From Streptomyces sp. man185 (lineage in GTDB: Bacteria; Actinomycetota; Actinomycetes; Streptomycetales; Streptomycetaceae), in contig NTHE01000032.1 in assembly GCA_002551355.1 (NCBI GenBank), positions 1-64,000 of the forward strand: a stretch of DNA of 64,000 bases, given 5' to 3'. This document shows positions 16,693-25,858 of this stretch, piece by piece. Made by a program: the position numbers and the translations under genes. How positions within the stretch are numbered: position 1 is the first letter of the stretch; each line of letters begins with the position of its first letter. The notes beneath the pieces are model-generated. The model was not told where the DNA came from. It made no database searches and saw only the letters and a list, made by a program, of their open reading frames with translations.

Positions 16693-17853
16693 TTACGCTC
16701 CCCAGCCCGCCTGCCGGCCGCCGATCCGCTCCTCGGCGGTCTTCGTCGCCCAGCCGGAGCGCCGGTAGGCGGCCATCGGGTCGCCGTCGAGGCCCTGGTC
16801 CTCGCGGAGCTCGGCGAGCAGGGGGCGTACGTCGGTGTTGTAGGCGTCCATGAGGACGGCGTTGGCCTCCAGGACGTCGCCGGCGCGCTGGGCGGCGGCC
16901 AGGGCCTCGCGGTCCACGAGGAGCGCCTTCGCGGTGGCCTCCTGGACGTTCATCACCGAGCGGATGATCGCGGGGATCTTCTCCTCGATGTTGTGGCACT
17001 GGTCGAGCATGAAGGCGACATCGGCGGTGAGCCCGCCGCCGCGGGCGACCTCGTACATGATGCGGAAGAGCTGGAAGGGGTCGGCCGCCCCGACCATCAG
17101 GTCGTCGTCCGCGTAGAACCGGGAGTTGAAGTCGAAGCCCCCGAGCCGGCCCTCGCGCAGCAGGGTCGCGACGATGAACTCGATGTTGGTGCCGGGCGCG
17201 TGGTGCCCGGTGTCCACGACGACCTGCGCCTTCGGCCCCAGCTTGAGGCAGTGGGCGTAGGCGGTCCCCCAGTCGGGGACGTCCGTCGTGTAGAAGGCGG
17301 GCTCGAACAGTTTGTACTCCAGGAGCATGCGCTGGTCGTCGCCGAGCCGTTCGTGCACGGCGGCCAGCGCCTCGGCGAGCCGGTCCTGCCGCTCGTGGAT
17401 GTCGTCCTGGCCGGGGTAGTTCGTGCCGTCCGCGAACCACAGCTTGAGGTCTCTCGATCCCGTCGCGTCCATGATGTCGACGCAGGCCAGGAGGTGGTCC
17501 AGGGCCTTGCGGCGGACGCTGGGGTCCGGGTGGCAGACGCTCCCGAGCCGGTAGGCGTCGTCCTGGAAGGTGTTGGCGTTGACGGCCCCGAGGGCCAGGC
17601 CCCGGTCGCGGGCGTGCTCGGCGAGGGCCGCGTAGTCGTCGACCGTGTCCCAGGGAATATGGAGGGCGACGGTGGGTGCGGCTCCGGTGAACTCGTGCAC
17701 CTTCGCCGCGTCGTCCAGTTTCTCCTGGGGGGTGCGGGGCACGCCGGGCCGGGCGAAGACCTTGAAGCGGGTCCCCGAATTCCCGTACGCCCAGGAGGGC
17801 GTCTCGATGGCCTGGGACATGAGGGCGGCCTTCACCCTGGCGTGCTCGGTCAC
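16693..17853 (-). CDS. rhaI: L-rhamnose isomerase (actinobacterial, xylose-isomerase-like fold)
   Basis: This 386-residue TIM-barrel enzyme converts L-rhamnose to L-rhamnulose. Segments typical of the family are LHIPWDTVDDYAALAEHARD, GAVNANTFQDDAYRLGSVCH, the metal-ligand region LKLWFADGTNYPGQDDI, LEYKLFEPAFYTTDVPDWG, VVVDTGHHAPGTNIEF and GGFDFNSRFYADDDL. It is the metal-dependent isomerase form found in actinobacteria and Pseudomonas stutzeri, not the E. coli RhaA form. The GTG at 17853 is preceded by GGAGCGACGAA; upstream in-frame codons would cross the operator. It is the first gene of the leftward operon rhaI-rhaEW-rhaB-GH78. Confidence 0.94.
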   Translation of the reverse strand: MTEHARVKAALMSQAIETPSWAYGNSGTRFKVFARPGVPRTPQEKLDDAAKVHEFTGAAPTVALHIPWDTVDDYAALAEHARDRGLALGAVNANTFQDDAYRLGSVCHPDPSVRRKALDHLLACVDIMDATGSRDLKLWFADGTNYPGQDDIHERQDRLAEALAAVHERLGDDQRMLLEYKLFEPAFYTTDVPDWGTAYAHCLKLGPKAQVVVDTGHHAPGTNIEFIVATLLREGRLGGFDFNSRFYADDDLMVGAADPFQLFRIMYEVARGGGLTADVAFMLDQCHNIEEKIPAIIRSVMNVQEATAKALLVDREALAAAQRAGDVLEANAVLMDAYNTDVRPLLAELREDQGLDGDPMAAYRRSGWATKTAEERIGGRQAGWGA

Positions 17854-17886
17854 TTCGTCGCTCCTGTGACGTCGGTGTGAACGCGA

Positions 17887-17906
17887 ATGAATCTGAAACG
17901 ATTCAT
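17887..17906. promoter_or_regulatory. LacI-type operator before rhaI
   Basis: ATGAATCTGAAACGATTCAT has perfect 7-bp outer arms (ATGAATC, GATTCAT). Its inner half, TGAAACGATTCA, has the central CG typical of LacI-family sites. It begins 33 bp upstream of the rhaI GTG in an AT-rich patch of the 260-bp divergent promoter. The LacI gene at 22847 is the likely binder. Confidence 0.75.
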
Positions 17907-18059
17907 GCGGCTTGAAGGTAGGAGCGCCCCCGAGGGCTGTCAACCCTGCCCGCAGACCTGGCGCCGTAGAACCTTGTTATTACACGGAGCAGTTGGGAAA
18001 TTCCGTGCAGCCCCATTGACGCGCCCCGGGGGACCTGCCTAACGTCCCGGCAACTCATT

Positions 18060-18071
18060 TGAAACCTTTCA
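18060..18071. promoter_or_regulatory. Second LacI-type operator, before the rhamnose importer
   Basis: TGAAACCTTTCA is a near-palindrome (TGAAA/TTTCA arms) that shares its left half with the inner part of the rhaI operator. It lies 42 bp before the rhaT ATG and fits control of the rightward operon by the same regulator. The 150 bp between the two operators hold no gene. Confidence 0.65.
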
Positions 18072-18113
18072 CGATGCCGTGAGGACGCCCTCCGCATCGT
18101 CGAGGAGCCACCG

Positions 18114-19631
18114 ATGACCCACCGGTCCGCCAAGGATCCGGCCCCCGTGCTGGCCCTGAGGGACGTCTCCAAGTCCTTCGGCGCCGTGCGCGCCCTGCGG
18201 GACGTGTCCCTCGACCTGTTCCCCGGCGAGGTGCACGCCATCGCCGGCGAGAACGGCGCGGGCAAGTCGACCCTGATCAAGACCCTCGCCGGAGTGCACC
18301 GGCCCGACGCCGGTCAGCTCCTGCTGGACGGCGAGCCGACCGCCTTCCACGGCCCCGCCGACGCCCGCGACGCCGGTATCGCCGTGATCTACCAGGAGCC
18401 CACGCTCTTCCCCGACCTGTCGATCACCGAGAACATCTTCATGGGCCGTCAGCCCCGGCGGGCGCTCGGCCGGATCGACCACCGGGCCACCCGGAACGCC
18501 ACGGCCGCCCTGATGCACCGGCTCGGCGTCGAACTCGACCCCGACCGTCCGGCGCGCGGCCTGTCGATCGCGGACCAGCAGATCGTCGAGATAGCCAAGG
18601 CCCTCTCCTTCGACGCCCGCGTCCTGATCATGGACGAGCCGACGGCCGCCCTGACCGGCAGCGAGGTGGCGCGGCTGTTCGGCGTGGTCCGGGCGCTGCG
18701 CGAGCAGGGGGCCGCCGTGCTGTTCATCTCGCACCGGCTGGAGGAGATCTTCCGCATCTGCGAACGCGTCACGACCCTGCGGGACGGGGCGCTGATCGCC
18801 AGTGAACCGCTGGCCGGGATGACGGAGGAGGACCTGGTCCGGCGGATGGTCGGCCGGGACCTGCACGAGCTGTACCCGAAGCAGGACGTCGAGGCCGGCG
18901 AGGTCGCCCTCAGCGTCCGACGGCTGACCCGCGAGGGCGTGTTCACCGACGTCTCCTTCGATGTGCGGTGCGGCGAGATCGTCGGCATGGCGGGTCTGGT
19001 CGGCGCCGGGCGTACGGAGGTGGCTCGGGCGGTCTTCGGCGTCGACCGGTGGGACGCGGGCGAGGTCGAGGTGGCCGGGCGGGCGCTCGTCAACGGCGCC
19101 CCGTCCACCGCCATGGCCGCGGGCCTCGCCCTGGTCCCCGAGGACCGGCGGGCCCAGGGCCTGGTGATGGGCATGTCCATCGAGCGGAACATCGGGCTGA
19201 CCGGGCTGCGCGCCACCAGGAGGGCGGGGCTGATGGACCGGGGGGCGGAGCGCAGCCGCTCGCTCGACTGGGCGGTCCGGCTCCAGGTGAAGTACGCCCG
19301 CATCGCGGATGCCGTCTCCACCCTGTCCGGCGGCAACCAGCAGAAGGTGGTGCTGGCCAAGTGGCTGGCGACCAAACCTGCCGTGCTGATCGTCGACGAG
19401 CCGACGCGCGGGATCGACGTCGGCACCAAGGCGGAGGTGCACCGGCTGCTGAGCGAGCTGGCGGCCGACGGGGTGGCGGTGCTGATGATCTCCTCCGATC
19501 TGCCCGAGATCCTCGGCATGGCCGACCGGGTGCTGGTGATGCACGAGGGCCGCATGACCGCCGAGATCGCCCGTTCCGACGCCACCGAGGAGACCGTGAT
19601 GGCCGCAGCCACCGGGAGGGCCGCCGCATGA
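18114..19631 (+). CDS. rhaT: Rhamnose ABC importer, tandem ATP-binding protein (CUT2)
   Basis: This 505-residue protein has two fused ATPase domains, as in RbsA/RhaT. Domain 1 has Walker [10 protein letters not shown] (45-53), a divergent signature [15 protein letters not shown] and Walker [13 protein letters not shown]. Domain 2 begins near 265; its first loop is degenerate ([18 protein letters not shown]), as usual in this family, followed by [15 protein letters not shown] and [12 protein letters not shown]. It energises uptake of L-rhamnose through the two permeases that follow. Its stop overlaps the next ATG (ATGA, 19628-19631). Divergent from rhaI across shared operators. Confidence 0.94.
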   Translation: MTHRSAKDPAPVLALRDVSKSFGAVRALRDVSLDLFPGEVHAIAGENGAGKSTLIKTLAGVHRPDAGQLLLDGEPTAFHGPADARDAGIAVIYQEPTLFPDLSITENIFMGRQPRRALGRIDHRATRNATAALMHRLGVELDPDRPARGLSIADQQIVEIAKALSFDARVLIMDEPTAALTGSEVARLFGVVRALREQGAAVLFISHRLEEIFRICERVTTLRDGALIASEPLAGMTEEDLVRRMVGRDLHELYPKQDVEAGEVALSVRRLTREGVFTDVSFDVRCGEIVGMAGLVGAGRTEVARAVFGVDRWDAGEVEVAGRALVNGAPSTAMAAGLALVPEDRRAQGLVMGMSIERNIGLTGLRATRRAGLMDRGAERSRSLDWAVRLQVKYARIADAVSTLSGGNQQKVVLAKWLATKPAVLIVDEPTRGIDVGTKAEVHRLLSELAADGVAVLMISSDLPEILGMADRVLVMHEGRMTAEIARSDATEETVMAAATGRAAA

Positions 19632-20668
19632 CGGTGACGACGACCGAACCGGCGCCCGTCGCGCCGATACCCGCCTCCAGCAGCACCCGGCTGGTGGACC
19701 GCGTCTTCAAGATGCGTGAGCTGGCGATCCTGCTCGTGCTGTTGGTGATGCTGGTCCTGACCCAGCTCGGCAACAGCGCGTTCCTCTCCGAGCAGGGCAT
19801 CAAGGACCTGTTGCTGAACGCCACCATCCTGGTGCTGGTCGCCACCGGCCAGTCGCTGGTCGTCATCACGCGCAACGTCGACCTGTCGGTCGGCTCGACG
19901 CTCGGCATCAGCGCCTTCGCCGCCGGTACGTATCTCCAGGGCGGCGGGCACCCGGTGGTGGCCGTGGCCCTGGCCGTGCTGCTCGGCGTCGGCTTCGGGC
20001 TGCTGAACGGGCTGCTCGTGAGCCTCGGCCAGGTGCCCGCCCTGGTCGTGACCCTCGGCACGCTCTACATCATCCGGGGCATCGACTCCATCTGGGTCGG
20101 CTCGCGGCAGATCACGGCGGCCGATCTCCCGGGCGGCTTCGTGGACTTCGGCTCCGGCGGACTCTCCGCGGTGCCCTGGCCGGCGATGATCGCGCTGGCT
20201 CTGCTGGTGTCGACGGCGTATTACCTCAAGCACTTCGGCAGCGGGCGCGAGCTGTACGCGCTGGGCTCGAACCCGGAGGCCGCGCGGTTGGCCGGGATTC
20301 CCGTACGCCGGCGGATCCTGCTCGCCTACACCTTCTGCGGGGCGCTGGCCGGTCTCGCCGGCGCGCTGTATCTGGCGCGCTTCGGGAACGTCGACTCGGG
20401 CACCGGAACGGGCTACGAACTCACCGTGGTCAGCGCGGTCGTGGTCGGCGGCGTGATCTTCACCGGGGGCTCCGGGACGGTCTACGGCGCGGCTCTCGGC
20501 GCGCTGCTGCTGACCTCGGTCAACAGCGTGCTGCCCGCGCTCGGCGTCAGCTCCGTGTGGGTGCTCGCGATCAACGGATTCCTGCTCATCCTCGCCATCG
20601 CGGTCGACCGGATCGTGGCCCTGCGCGTGGCGTCCGCCCTGAAGAAGAGGAACGCCCGCCATGGCTGA
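19628..20668 (+). CDS. rhaP: Rhamnose ABC importer permease 1 (CUT2, RbsC type)
   Basis: This 346-residue inner-membrane protein has about 8-10 hydrophobic helices after a 30-residue cytoplasmic N-terminus. The CUT2 permease signature [18 protein letters not shown] (near 80) and the coupling segment [21 protein letters not shown] are clear. It forms the channel with the second permease. It overlaps rhaT by 4 bp and the next gene by 8 bp, so equal expression is expected. Assignment to rhamnose rests on the locus; the family also carries ribose and autoinducer-2. Confidence 0.92.
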   Translation: MTVTTTEPAPVAPIPASSSTRLVDRVFKMRELAILLVLLVMLVLTQLGNSAFLSEQGIKDLLLNATILVLVATGQSLVVITRNVDLSVGSTLGISAFAAGTYLQGGGHPVVAVALAVLLGVGFGLLNGLLVSLGQVPALVVTLGTLYIIRGIDSIWVGSRQITAADLPGGFVDFGSGGLSAVPWPAMIALALLVSTAYYLKHFGSGRELYALGSNPEAARLAGIPVRRRILLAYTFCGALAGLAGALYLARFGNVDSGTGTGYELTVVSAVVVGGVIFTGGSGTVYGAALGALLLTSVNSVLPALGVSSVWVLAINGFLLILAIAVDRIVALRVASALKKRNARHG

Positions 20669-21653
20669 CTCCGCACTCGCGCGCGCCGTCCGCTGGGACA
20701 CGGTCGTCGGCGCCCTTCTCATCGTGGTGCTGCTGCTGTCCTTCGGCTTCGTCGACGGTTTCGGCAACGCGCTCAACCTGTCGTTCCTGATCGGCAACAC
20801 CCTGCCCATCGCGCTGATCGCGCTGCCGATGACCCTGTTGGTGGTCTCCGGCGAGATCGACCTGTCGGTGGCGTCCACGGCCGGCCTCTCGGGTGCGGTG
20901 ATGGGGGCGCTGTGGAACCAGGGACTGCCGATCGAGGCGATCATCCCGCTCTGCCTGCTGCTCGGCGTGGTCTGCGGGCTGGTCAACGGGCTGCTCGTCA
21001 CCCGGCTCGGACTGCCGTCGCTGGCGGTCACCATCGGAACGCTGGCCGCCTACCGAGGCATCGCGCAGATCGTGCTGGGCTCGGACGCCGTCACCGACTT
21101 CCCTTCTCCCTACCTGGACTTCGCCGCCGGACGGATCGGCGACACGTTCGTTCCGTACGCCCTCCTGCCGTTCCTGGCGCTGCTCGCCGTCGCCGTACTC
21201 GCTCTGCACGCGACGCCGTTCGGACGTTCCCTGTTCGCGACGGGCGCCAACGAGGAGGCGGCCAGGTTCGCGGGCGTGCGGGTGAAGCGGCAGAAGCTGA
21301 TCCTGTTCACCGTGACCGGCCTGATGGCTTCCCTCACCGGCGTGTTCTGGGCGCTGCACTACGCCAGCGCCCGCTTCGACAACGCCACCGGCCTCGAACT
21401 GTCCGTCGTAGCGGCCGTGTTGCTCGGCGGCATCGACTTCGACGGCGGCAAGGGCACGCTCGGCGGCGCGATCGCCGGCGTGTTCCTGCTCGGCGCGCTG
21501 CAGAACGTGATGAGCCTGGGCGACGTCTCCGCGCAGTCACAGATCGTCGTCACCGGCGTGCTGCTCGTCCTCTCCGTGCTCGGCCCGCGCGTCGGGCGGC
21601 AGCTCTCCGTCGCGAGGGCGGGGCGACGAGCCGCCTCGGCCCCGACTCCGTAA
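20661..21653 (+). CDS. rhaQ: Rhamnose ABC importer permease 2 (CUT2, RbsC type)
   Basis: This is a 330-residue inner-membrane partner of RhaP. The first helix starts near residue 15. The signature LLVVSGEIDLSVASTAGLSG and the coupling segment SLFATGANEEAARFAGVRVKR match CUT2 permeases. It begins inside the last codons of rhaP (8-bp overlap), showing tight coupling. Its stop is 49 bp before the binding-protein gene, the usual place for extra expression of the receptor. Confidence 0.92.
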   Translation: MADSALARAVRWDTVVGALLIVVLLLSFGFVDGFGNALNLSFLIGNTLPIALIALPMTLLVVSGEIDLSVASTAGLSGAVMGALWNQGLPIEAIIPLCLLLGVVCGLVNGLLVTRLGLPSLAVTIGTLAAYRGIAQIVLGSDAVTDFPSPYLDFAAGRIGDTFVPYALLPFLALLAVAVLALHATPFGRSLFATGANEEAARFAGVRVKRQKLILFTVTGLMASLTGVFWALHYASARFDNATGLELSVVAAVLLGGIDFDGGKGTLGGAIAGVFLLGALQNVMSLGDVSAQSQIVVTGVLLVLSVLGPRVGRQLSVARAGRRAASAPTP

Positions 21654-21702
21654 CCACGTCCCCGGCGCCGTCATCCGACCTTCTTCCGCAAAGGACCCTG
21701 CC

Positions 21703-22785
21703 ATGCGTACGTCATCGATCCGCCGCACCTGTGCGGCCCTCGCGGCCGTCACCTCCCTCGCGCTCGCCGTCACGGCGTGCGGGGGCACCACCAAGAGCGA
21801 TGTGAAGAAGGAGAGCGGTTCGGCCGCATCGGCGGGTGAGGCGGACCCGGACGCGCCCACCAAGAAGGGCCTGACCATCGGCTTCCTGCCCAAGCAGGTC
21901 AACAACCCCTACTTCACCACCGCCGACAAGGGCGGGCAGAAGGCCGTCGAGGCGCTGGGGTCCACGTTCAAGGAGGTCGGCCCGACCAGCGCCACCGACA
22001 CCTCGGGGCAGGTCTCCTACGTCAACACCCTCACCCAGCAGCAGGTGGACGCGATCGCCGTGTCCGCGCAGGACCCGGGGGCGCTGTGCACCGCGCTCAA
22101 GCAGGCCATGAGGAGCGGCGTCAAGGTCGTGACGTACGACTCCGACACCAAGACCGACTGCCGCAACGTGTTCGTGTCCCAGGCGGGGGCGGAGGACCTG
22201 GGCCGCACCCAGGTCCAGCTGCTCGCCGAACAGATCGGCTACAAGGGCGAGATCGCGGTCCTGTCCGCCGCCCAGACCGCGACGAACCAGAACCTGTGGA
22301 TCGACTACATGAAGGACGAGCTGAAGGACCCGAAGTACAAGGACATCAAGCTGGTGAAGGTGGCGTACGGCAACGACGACGCCCAGCAGTCCTTCCAGCA
22401 GACGCAGGGGCTGCTCCAGGAGTACCCGAAGCTCGCCGGGATCGTCTCGCCGACCACCGTCGGCATCAAGGCGGCGGCGCAGTACCTGTCGGGGTCGAAG
22501 TACCGGGGCAAGGTGAAGCTGTCCGGCCTCGGCACCCCCAACGACCTGCGCTCGTACGTGAAGAACGGCACGGTCGAGGCGTTCGAGCTGTGGGACCCCG
22601 CGAAGCTCGGCGAGCTGGCCGGCCACGTCGCGGTCGCCCTGGCGTCCGGGCAGATCACCGGCAAGGAGGGCCAGACCTTCGAGGCGGGCGAGCTGGGCAC
22701 GTACACGATCGGGAGGGACGGGGTGGTCGACCTCGGCAAGCCGACGGTGTTCGACAAGGACAACATCGACGACTTCGACTTCTGA
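21703..22785 (+). CDS. rhaS: Rhamnose-binding lipoprotein (CUT2, RbsB/RhaS type)
   Basis: This 360-residue extracytoplasmic receptor has a signal ending in lipobox VTAC followed by GGTT. The mature part is a two-lobe periplasmic binding protein of the RbsB type: LTIGFLPKQVNNPYFTTADKG, VDAIAVSAQDPGALCTALKQA, VVTYDSDTKTDCRNVFVSQA and a C-terminal YTIGRDGVVDLGKPTVFDKDNIDDF. It closes the importer operon, followed 61 bp later by the LacI gene. Rhamnose as ligand is inferred from the locus and from similarity to RhaS-type receptors. Confidence 0.92.
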   Translation: MRTSSIRRTCAALAAVTSLALAVTACGGTTKSDVKKESGSAASAGEADPDAPTKKGLTIGFLPKQVNNPYFTTADKGGQKAVEALGSTFKEVGPTSATDTSGQVSYVNTLTQQQVDAIAVSAQDPGALCTALKQAMRSGVKVVTYDSDTKTDCRNVFVSQAGAEDLGRTQVQLLAEQIGYKGEIAVLSAAQTATNQNLWIDYMKDELKDPKYKDIKLVKVAYGNDDAQQSFQQTQGLLQEYPKLAGIVSPTTVGIKAAAQYLSGSKYRGKVKLSGLGTPNDLRSYVKNGTVEAFELWDPAKLGELAGHVAVALASGQITGKEGQTFEAGELGTYTIGRDGVVDLGKPTVFDKDNIDDFDF

Positions 22786-22846
22786 TGCACGCGGATAGGC
22801 TGAGGGTTCGTCCCGCGTCCCTCGCCCCTCTGGAGGTCTCCGCCTG

Positions 22847-23872
22847 ATGGCCCAGTCGGTGGGTATCAAGGACGTGGCCCGGGTCGCCGGAGTATCGGTG
22901 GGCACGGTCTCCAACGTCATCAACCGCCCGGACACGGTCGGTCCCGACACCCGGGCCCGCGTCCTGTCCGCGATCGACCGTCTCGGTTACGTCCGCAGCG
23001 AGTCGGCGCGGCAGTTGCGGGCGGGGCGCAGTCGGATCATGGGGCTGCTGGTCCTCGACATGGGCAACCCGTTCTTCGTGGACGTGGCGCGCGGGGCTGA
23101 GCGGGCCGCTCGCGAGGCGGGGCTCGGCGTCATGGTCTGCAACAGCGCGCAGAGCCCCGGCGAGGAGGCGGAGTATCTGGCGCTCTTCGCGGAACAGCGG
23201 GTCCGGGGTGTGCTGCTCACCCCCGCCGACGCGACCGGGCGCAACATCGAGGCGTTCCGGCGGCACGACATCCCGTTCGTCCTCGTCGACCGGGTCGCCG
23301 AGGGCACGACGGAGTGCTCGGTGTCGGTCGACGACGTGGCGGGCGGGGCGCTGGCGGTGCGGCATCTGCTGGACGCCGGGCACCGCTCCATAGCGTACGT
23401 GAGCGGGCCGCCCGGCTTCAATCAGGTCCGGGACCGGCGTACGGGGGCGCTCGCCGCGCTCGCGGAGGCGGGGCTCGGCCCGGGGGCCCTGCGCGAGCTG
23501 CCCACGGAACGGCTCGACGTGACGGCGGGCCGGGACGCGGGGGCCCGGCTGCTGGGGCTCTCCGACCGCCCGACCGCCGTGTTCTGCGCCAACGACCTGC
23601 TCGCCCTGGGCGTCCTGCAGTCACTGTTCGCCGCCGGGGTCTCCGTTCCCGGTGATCTGGCCCTGGTGGGTTATGACGACATCGAGTTCGCGGCGGCGGC
23701 GGCCGTGCCGCTGACCTCCGTACGGCAGCCGGCGGCGACGATGGGGGCGCTGGCGGCCGGGCTGCTCCTGGAGGAGACGGGGGCGGGGGCGTCGGCGGGG
23801 GCGCACGAGCACCGCCGGGTGGTGCTGCAGCCTGAGCTGGTGGTGCGGCGCTCCAGTCTCGCCGCCCGCTGA
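22847..23872 (+). CDS. LacI-family regulator of the rhamnose locus
   Basis: This 341-residue repressor has an N-terminal helix-turn-helix IKDVARVAGVSVGTVSNVINRPDTV (6-30), the hinge helix SARQLRAGRS, and a sugar-binding core (MGLLVLDMGNPFFVDVARG, then SVDDVAGGALAVRHLLDAGH and FCANDLLALGVLQ). It lies 61 bp after rhaS on the same strand, so it may be part of the importer transcript and autoregulated. Its expected sites are the CG-centred palindromes at 17894-17905 and 18060-18071. Rhamnose or a pathway intermediate should relieve repression; which one is unknown. Confidence 0.9.
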   Translation: MAQSVGIKDVARVAGVSVGTVSNVINRPDTVGPDTRARVLSAIDRLGYVRSESARQLRAGRSRIMGLLVLDMGNPFFVDVARGAERAAREAGLGVMVCNSAQSPGEEAEYLALFAEQRVRGVLLTPADATGRNIEAFRRHDIPFVLVDRVAEGTTECSVSVDDVAGGALAVRHLLDAGHRSIAYVSGPPGFNQVRDRRTGALAALAEAGLGPGALRELPTERLDVTAGRDAGARLLGLSDRPTAVFCANDLLALGVLQSLFAAGVSVPGDLALVGYDDIEFAAAAAVPLTSVRQPAATMGALAAGLLLEETGAGASAGAHEHRRVVLQPELVVRRSSLAAR

Positions 23873-23885
23873 GACCGGGTGCGGG

Positions 23886-23903
23886 CCGGGGGCATGGCCC
23901 CGG
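23886..23903. terminator. Hairpin between convergent LacI and TOPRIM genes
   Basis: CCGGGG and CCCCGG flank GCATGG, giving a 6-bp all-GC stem in the 34-bp gap between the stops of two convergent genes. It is small but well placed. Confidence 0.45.
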
Positions 23904-23906
23904 TGG

Positions 23907-24572
23907 TCAGAGGTGGGCGAGGAGTCCGTGCAGCGGGCGGGGCAGGCGGGTGAGGTCGAGGGCCTCGGCCAGCGCGCGGGCGTAGTGCTCCTTGCGGCCG
24001 CCGATGGTACCCATGAAGCGCCGCAGCTGCGCCTCGACGGCCCGCTCCCGCTGGGCGGGCTGCCGTTGGAAGATCCGGAAGGTGCGCAGGTCGCCCTGGT
24101 CGTCGATGACCTGCTGGACGCCGTCGGCGCCGAGCGCCCGGATCAGCTCGTCCTCCAGGTCGGCGTGGCAGGTGAAGAAGCCCAGCGTTTCCAGGTCCTC
24201 GGGGACGAGAGCGGTGCCGAAACCGGTGCGCTCCAGGCCCTGGAGGAAGAAGCGCTGTTCCGCAGCGTCGCAGAGACCGGCGGGCCGGACGTCGAGGACG
24301 TCAGGACCGAGGAGGCGCAGGAAACGGGTGATGCTGGTGGCGCCCCCGAGCGGCACGACCACGACGCCCTCTGCGGTCAGGGTGCGCCCCTGGCGTTCGG
24401 CGAGCGCCTCGACCGCCGCCCGGTCGCTGACGCCCTCGACGAGCACCACCGTGCGCAGGCCCAGGCCGGCCGCCAGGTCGCGGGCGGCCCCGGCCTCCGC
24501 GGGCGCCGGCGTGTCCTCGTCGCCCGCGGCCCAGGAGATGACCGTCTGCCTCAAGCGCGTCGCTGTGTCCAC
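23907..24572 (-). CDS. TOPRIM-domain protein, OLD-nuclease-like
   Basis: This is a 221-residue protein. LRTVVLVEGVSDRAAVEALAERQGRTL (about 36-62) is the first TOPRIM strand with its conserved Glu; GVVVVPLGGATSITRFLRLLG and the later LCDAAEQRFF provide the acidic Asp segment. This arrangement resembles the nuclease half of OLD-family proteins, without the ATPase half, so it is a stand-alone TOPRIM. Streptomyces chromosomes carry such genes, usually annotated as ATP-dependent endonuclease. The GTG at 24572 is chosen because upstream codons give low-complexity sequence. No partner gene is evident, so a defence role is not supported. Confidence 0.75.
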   Translation of the reverse strand: MDTATRLRQTVISWAAGDEDTPAPAEAGAARDLAAGLGLRTVVLVEGVSDRAAVEALAERQGRTLTAEGVVVVPLGGATSITRFLRLLGPDVLDVRPAGLCDAAEQRFFLQGLERTGFGTALVPEDLETLGFFTCHADLEDELIRALGADGVQQVIDDQGDLRTFRIFQRQPAQRERAVEAQLRRFMGTIGGRKEHYARALAEALDLTRLPRPLHGLLAHL

Positions 24573-24640
24573 CGGGCCAGTCTCGCACCATGATCGGCGG
24601 GTACGGCAGGGGTTTTCGCCTCTGCGGCTGAGGTCCTGGG

Positions 24641-25858
24641 TCAGCGGGCTGCGGGAGGTCTGCGCGCCAGGTACAGGCCGACGCCCAGAGCCAGCGCCAG
24701 CACACAGCCGGAGAAGGTCAGTCCGGCGTTCCTGAGTCCGATGCCGAGGGTGAGGGCGCCGACGCCGACGACGGGCAGGGAGATGCCCAGGTAGGCGATG
24801 ACGAAGAACGCGGAGACGGTCGCGGCCCGGTGCTCGGGCGGTGCCGCCGCGCTGATCGCCGTCACCGCGCCGCGGAACGCCAGCCCCTGGCCCAGGCCGC
24901 CGCACAGCGCCCCGGCGACCAGCAGGGGCAGGGAGGCGAACAGCAGCGAGGCGCCCACCAGCAGAAGTCCGGCGACCAGGACGAAGCAGCCGCCCGGCAG
25001 GGCGCGGCGCTCGCCGACCCGCCCCATGAGCGCCTGCCCGGCCGTCGAGGCGAGGAAGACGGAGAAGACGACGAGCCCGGTCAGGGCCAGGTTGTGCACG
25101 TCGAGAGTCTCGGCGACGAACGCGGGGGCGACCGCCGTGAAGAGGCCGAGCAGGGAGAACCCGGCGAAGGCGGCCAGCGCCGAGGTGGTGAACACGCCGC
25201 GCATCGCGGGCGGGACGGCGATCCCCTGGGGCCGCAGCCGGAAACCGCGGACGCGGGAGGTGACCGTCTCCGGCAGGAACCAGGTCAGCACGGCGGCCAC
25301 GGCGATCAGCGCCAGGTGCACGACGAAGGGCAGCCGCAGGGGCTCAGGGGCGTATTCGGCGAGCAGCCCGGACAGCAGCGGGCCGCACCCCAGGCCGCCC
25401 ATGTTCGCGGCGGTCGCGGCCAGCCCGGCCCGTGCCGCGCGTCCCGGCGGGGCCAGCTCCATCACCGTGACCGTCGCGGCGCCGCTCAGCAGTCCGGCGG
25501 CGAACCCGGAGAGGAGCCGGCCGGCGAACAGGGCGGGCAGCCCGCCCTCGTAGAGGAAGCAGAACGCGCTGGCCGCCGAGAAGCCCAGGGCTGCAAGGAG
25601 AACAGGCCGCCGCCCCGCCTCGTCGGAGACGTTCCCGGCGAGCAGCAGGGTGGCGATCACGCCGAGGGCGTAGACGGCGAAGACCACCGTCACCATCAGC
25701 TCGGAGAAGCCGAGCTGTTCCCGGTAGAGGCCGTAGAGCGGGGTGGGCAGCGTGGTGCCCGCCATCCCGATGGCGAAGACGACCGCGGCGGCCGGGTAGC
25801 CGAGGCGCTTCTTCCGAGGGGCGGTGCCGTTCGTCGGGCTCTCGTTCGTTCGGCTCAT
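24641..25858 (-). CDS. 12-helix MFS exporter
   Basis: This 405-residue membrane protein has twelve predicted helices. Motif A-like NVSDEAGRRPVLL follows helix 2, RLLSGFAAGLLSGAA marks helix 4, and NMGGLGCGPLLSGLLAEYAPEP matches the helix 5 antiporter region. It resembles drug or metabolite exporters; the substrate is unknown. The ATG at 25858 overlaps the stop of the SnoaL-like gene (ATGA), so the two are co-translated. Confidence 0.87.
   Translation of the reverse strand: MSRTNESPTNGTAPRKKRLGYPAAAVVFAIGMAGTTLPTPLYGLYREQLGFSELMVTVVFAVYALGVIATLLLAGNVSDEAGRRPVLLAALGFSAASAFCFLYEGGLPALFAGRLLSGFAAGLLSGAATVTVMELAPPGRAARAGLAATAANMGGLGCGPLLSGLLAEYAPEPLRLPFVVHLALIAVAAVLTWFLPETVTSRVRGFRLRPQGIAVPPAMRGVFTTSALAAFAGFSLLGLFTAVAPAFVAETLDVHNLALTGLVVFSVFLASTAGQALMGRVGERRALPGGCFVLVAGLLLVGASLLFASLPLLVAGALCGGLGQGLAFRGAVTAISAAAPPEHRAATVSAFFVIAYLGISLPVVGVGALTLGIGLRNAGLTFSGCVLALALGVGLYLARRPPAAR

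Noticed and set aside
15025-17880. 951-codon plus-strand frame opposite rhaEW and rhaI
   Set aside because: It runs antisense through two well-supported genes and their spacer, and its composition is not that of a protein.
17858-18113. Possible small gene between rhaI and rhaT
   Set aside because: The frames are short, AT-rich and overlap the two operators; nothing resembles a mutarotase or regulator.
23907-24572. Anti-phage OLD/Gabija-type defence gene
   Set aside because: Only the TOPRIM part is present, with no ATPase and no UvrD-like partner nearby. Housekeeping or unknown function is safer.
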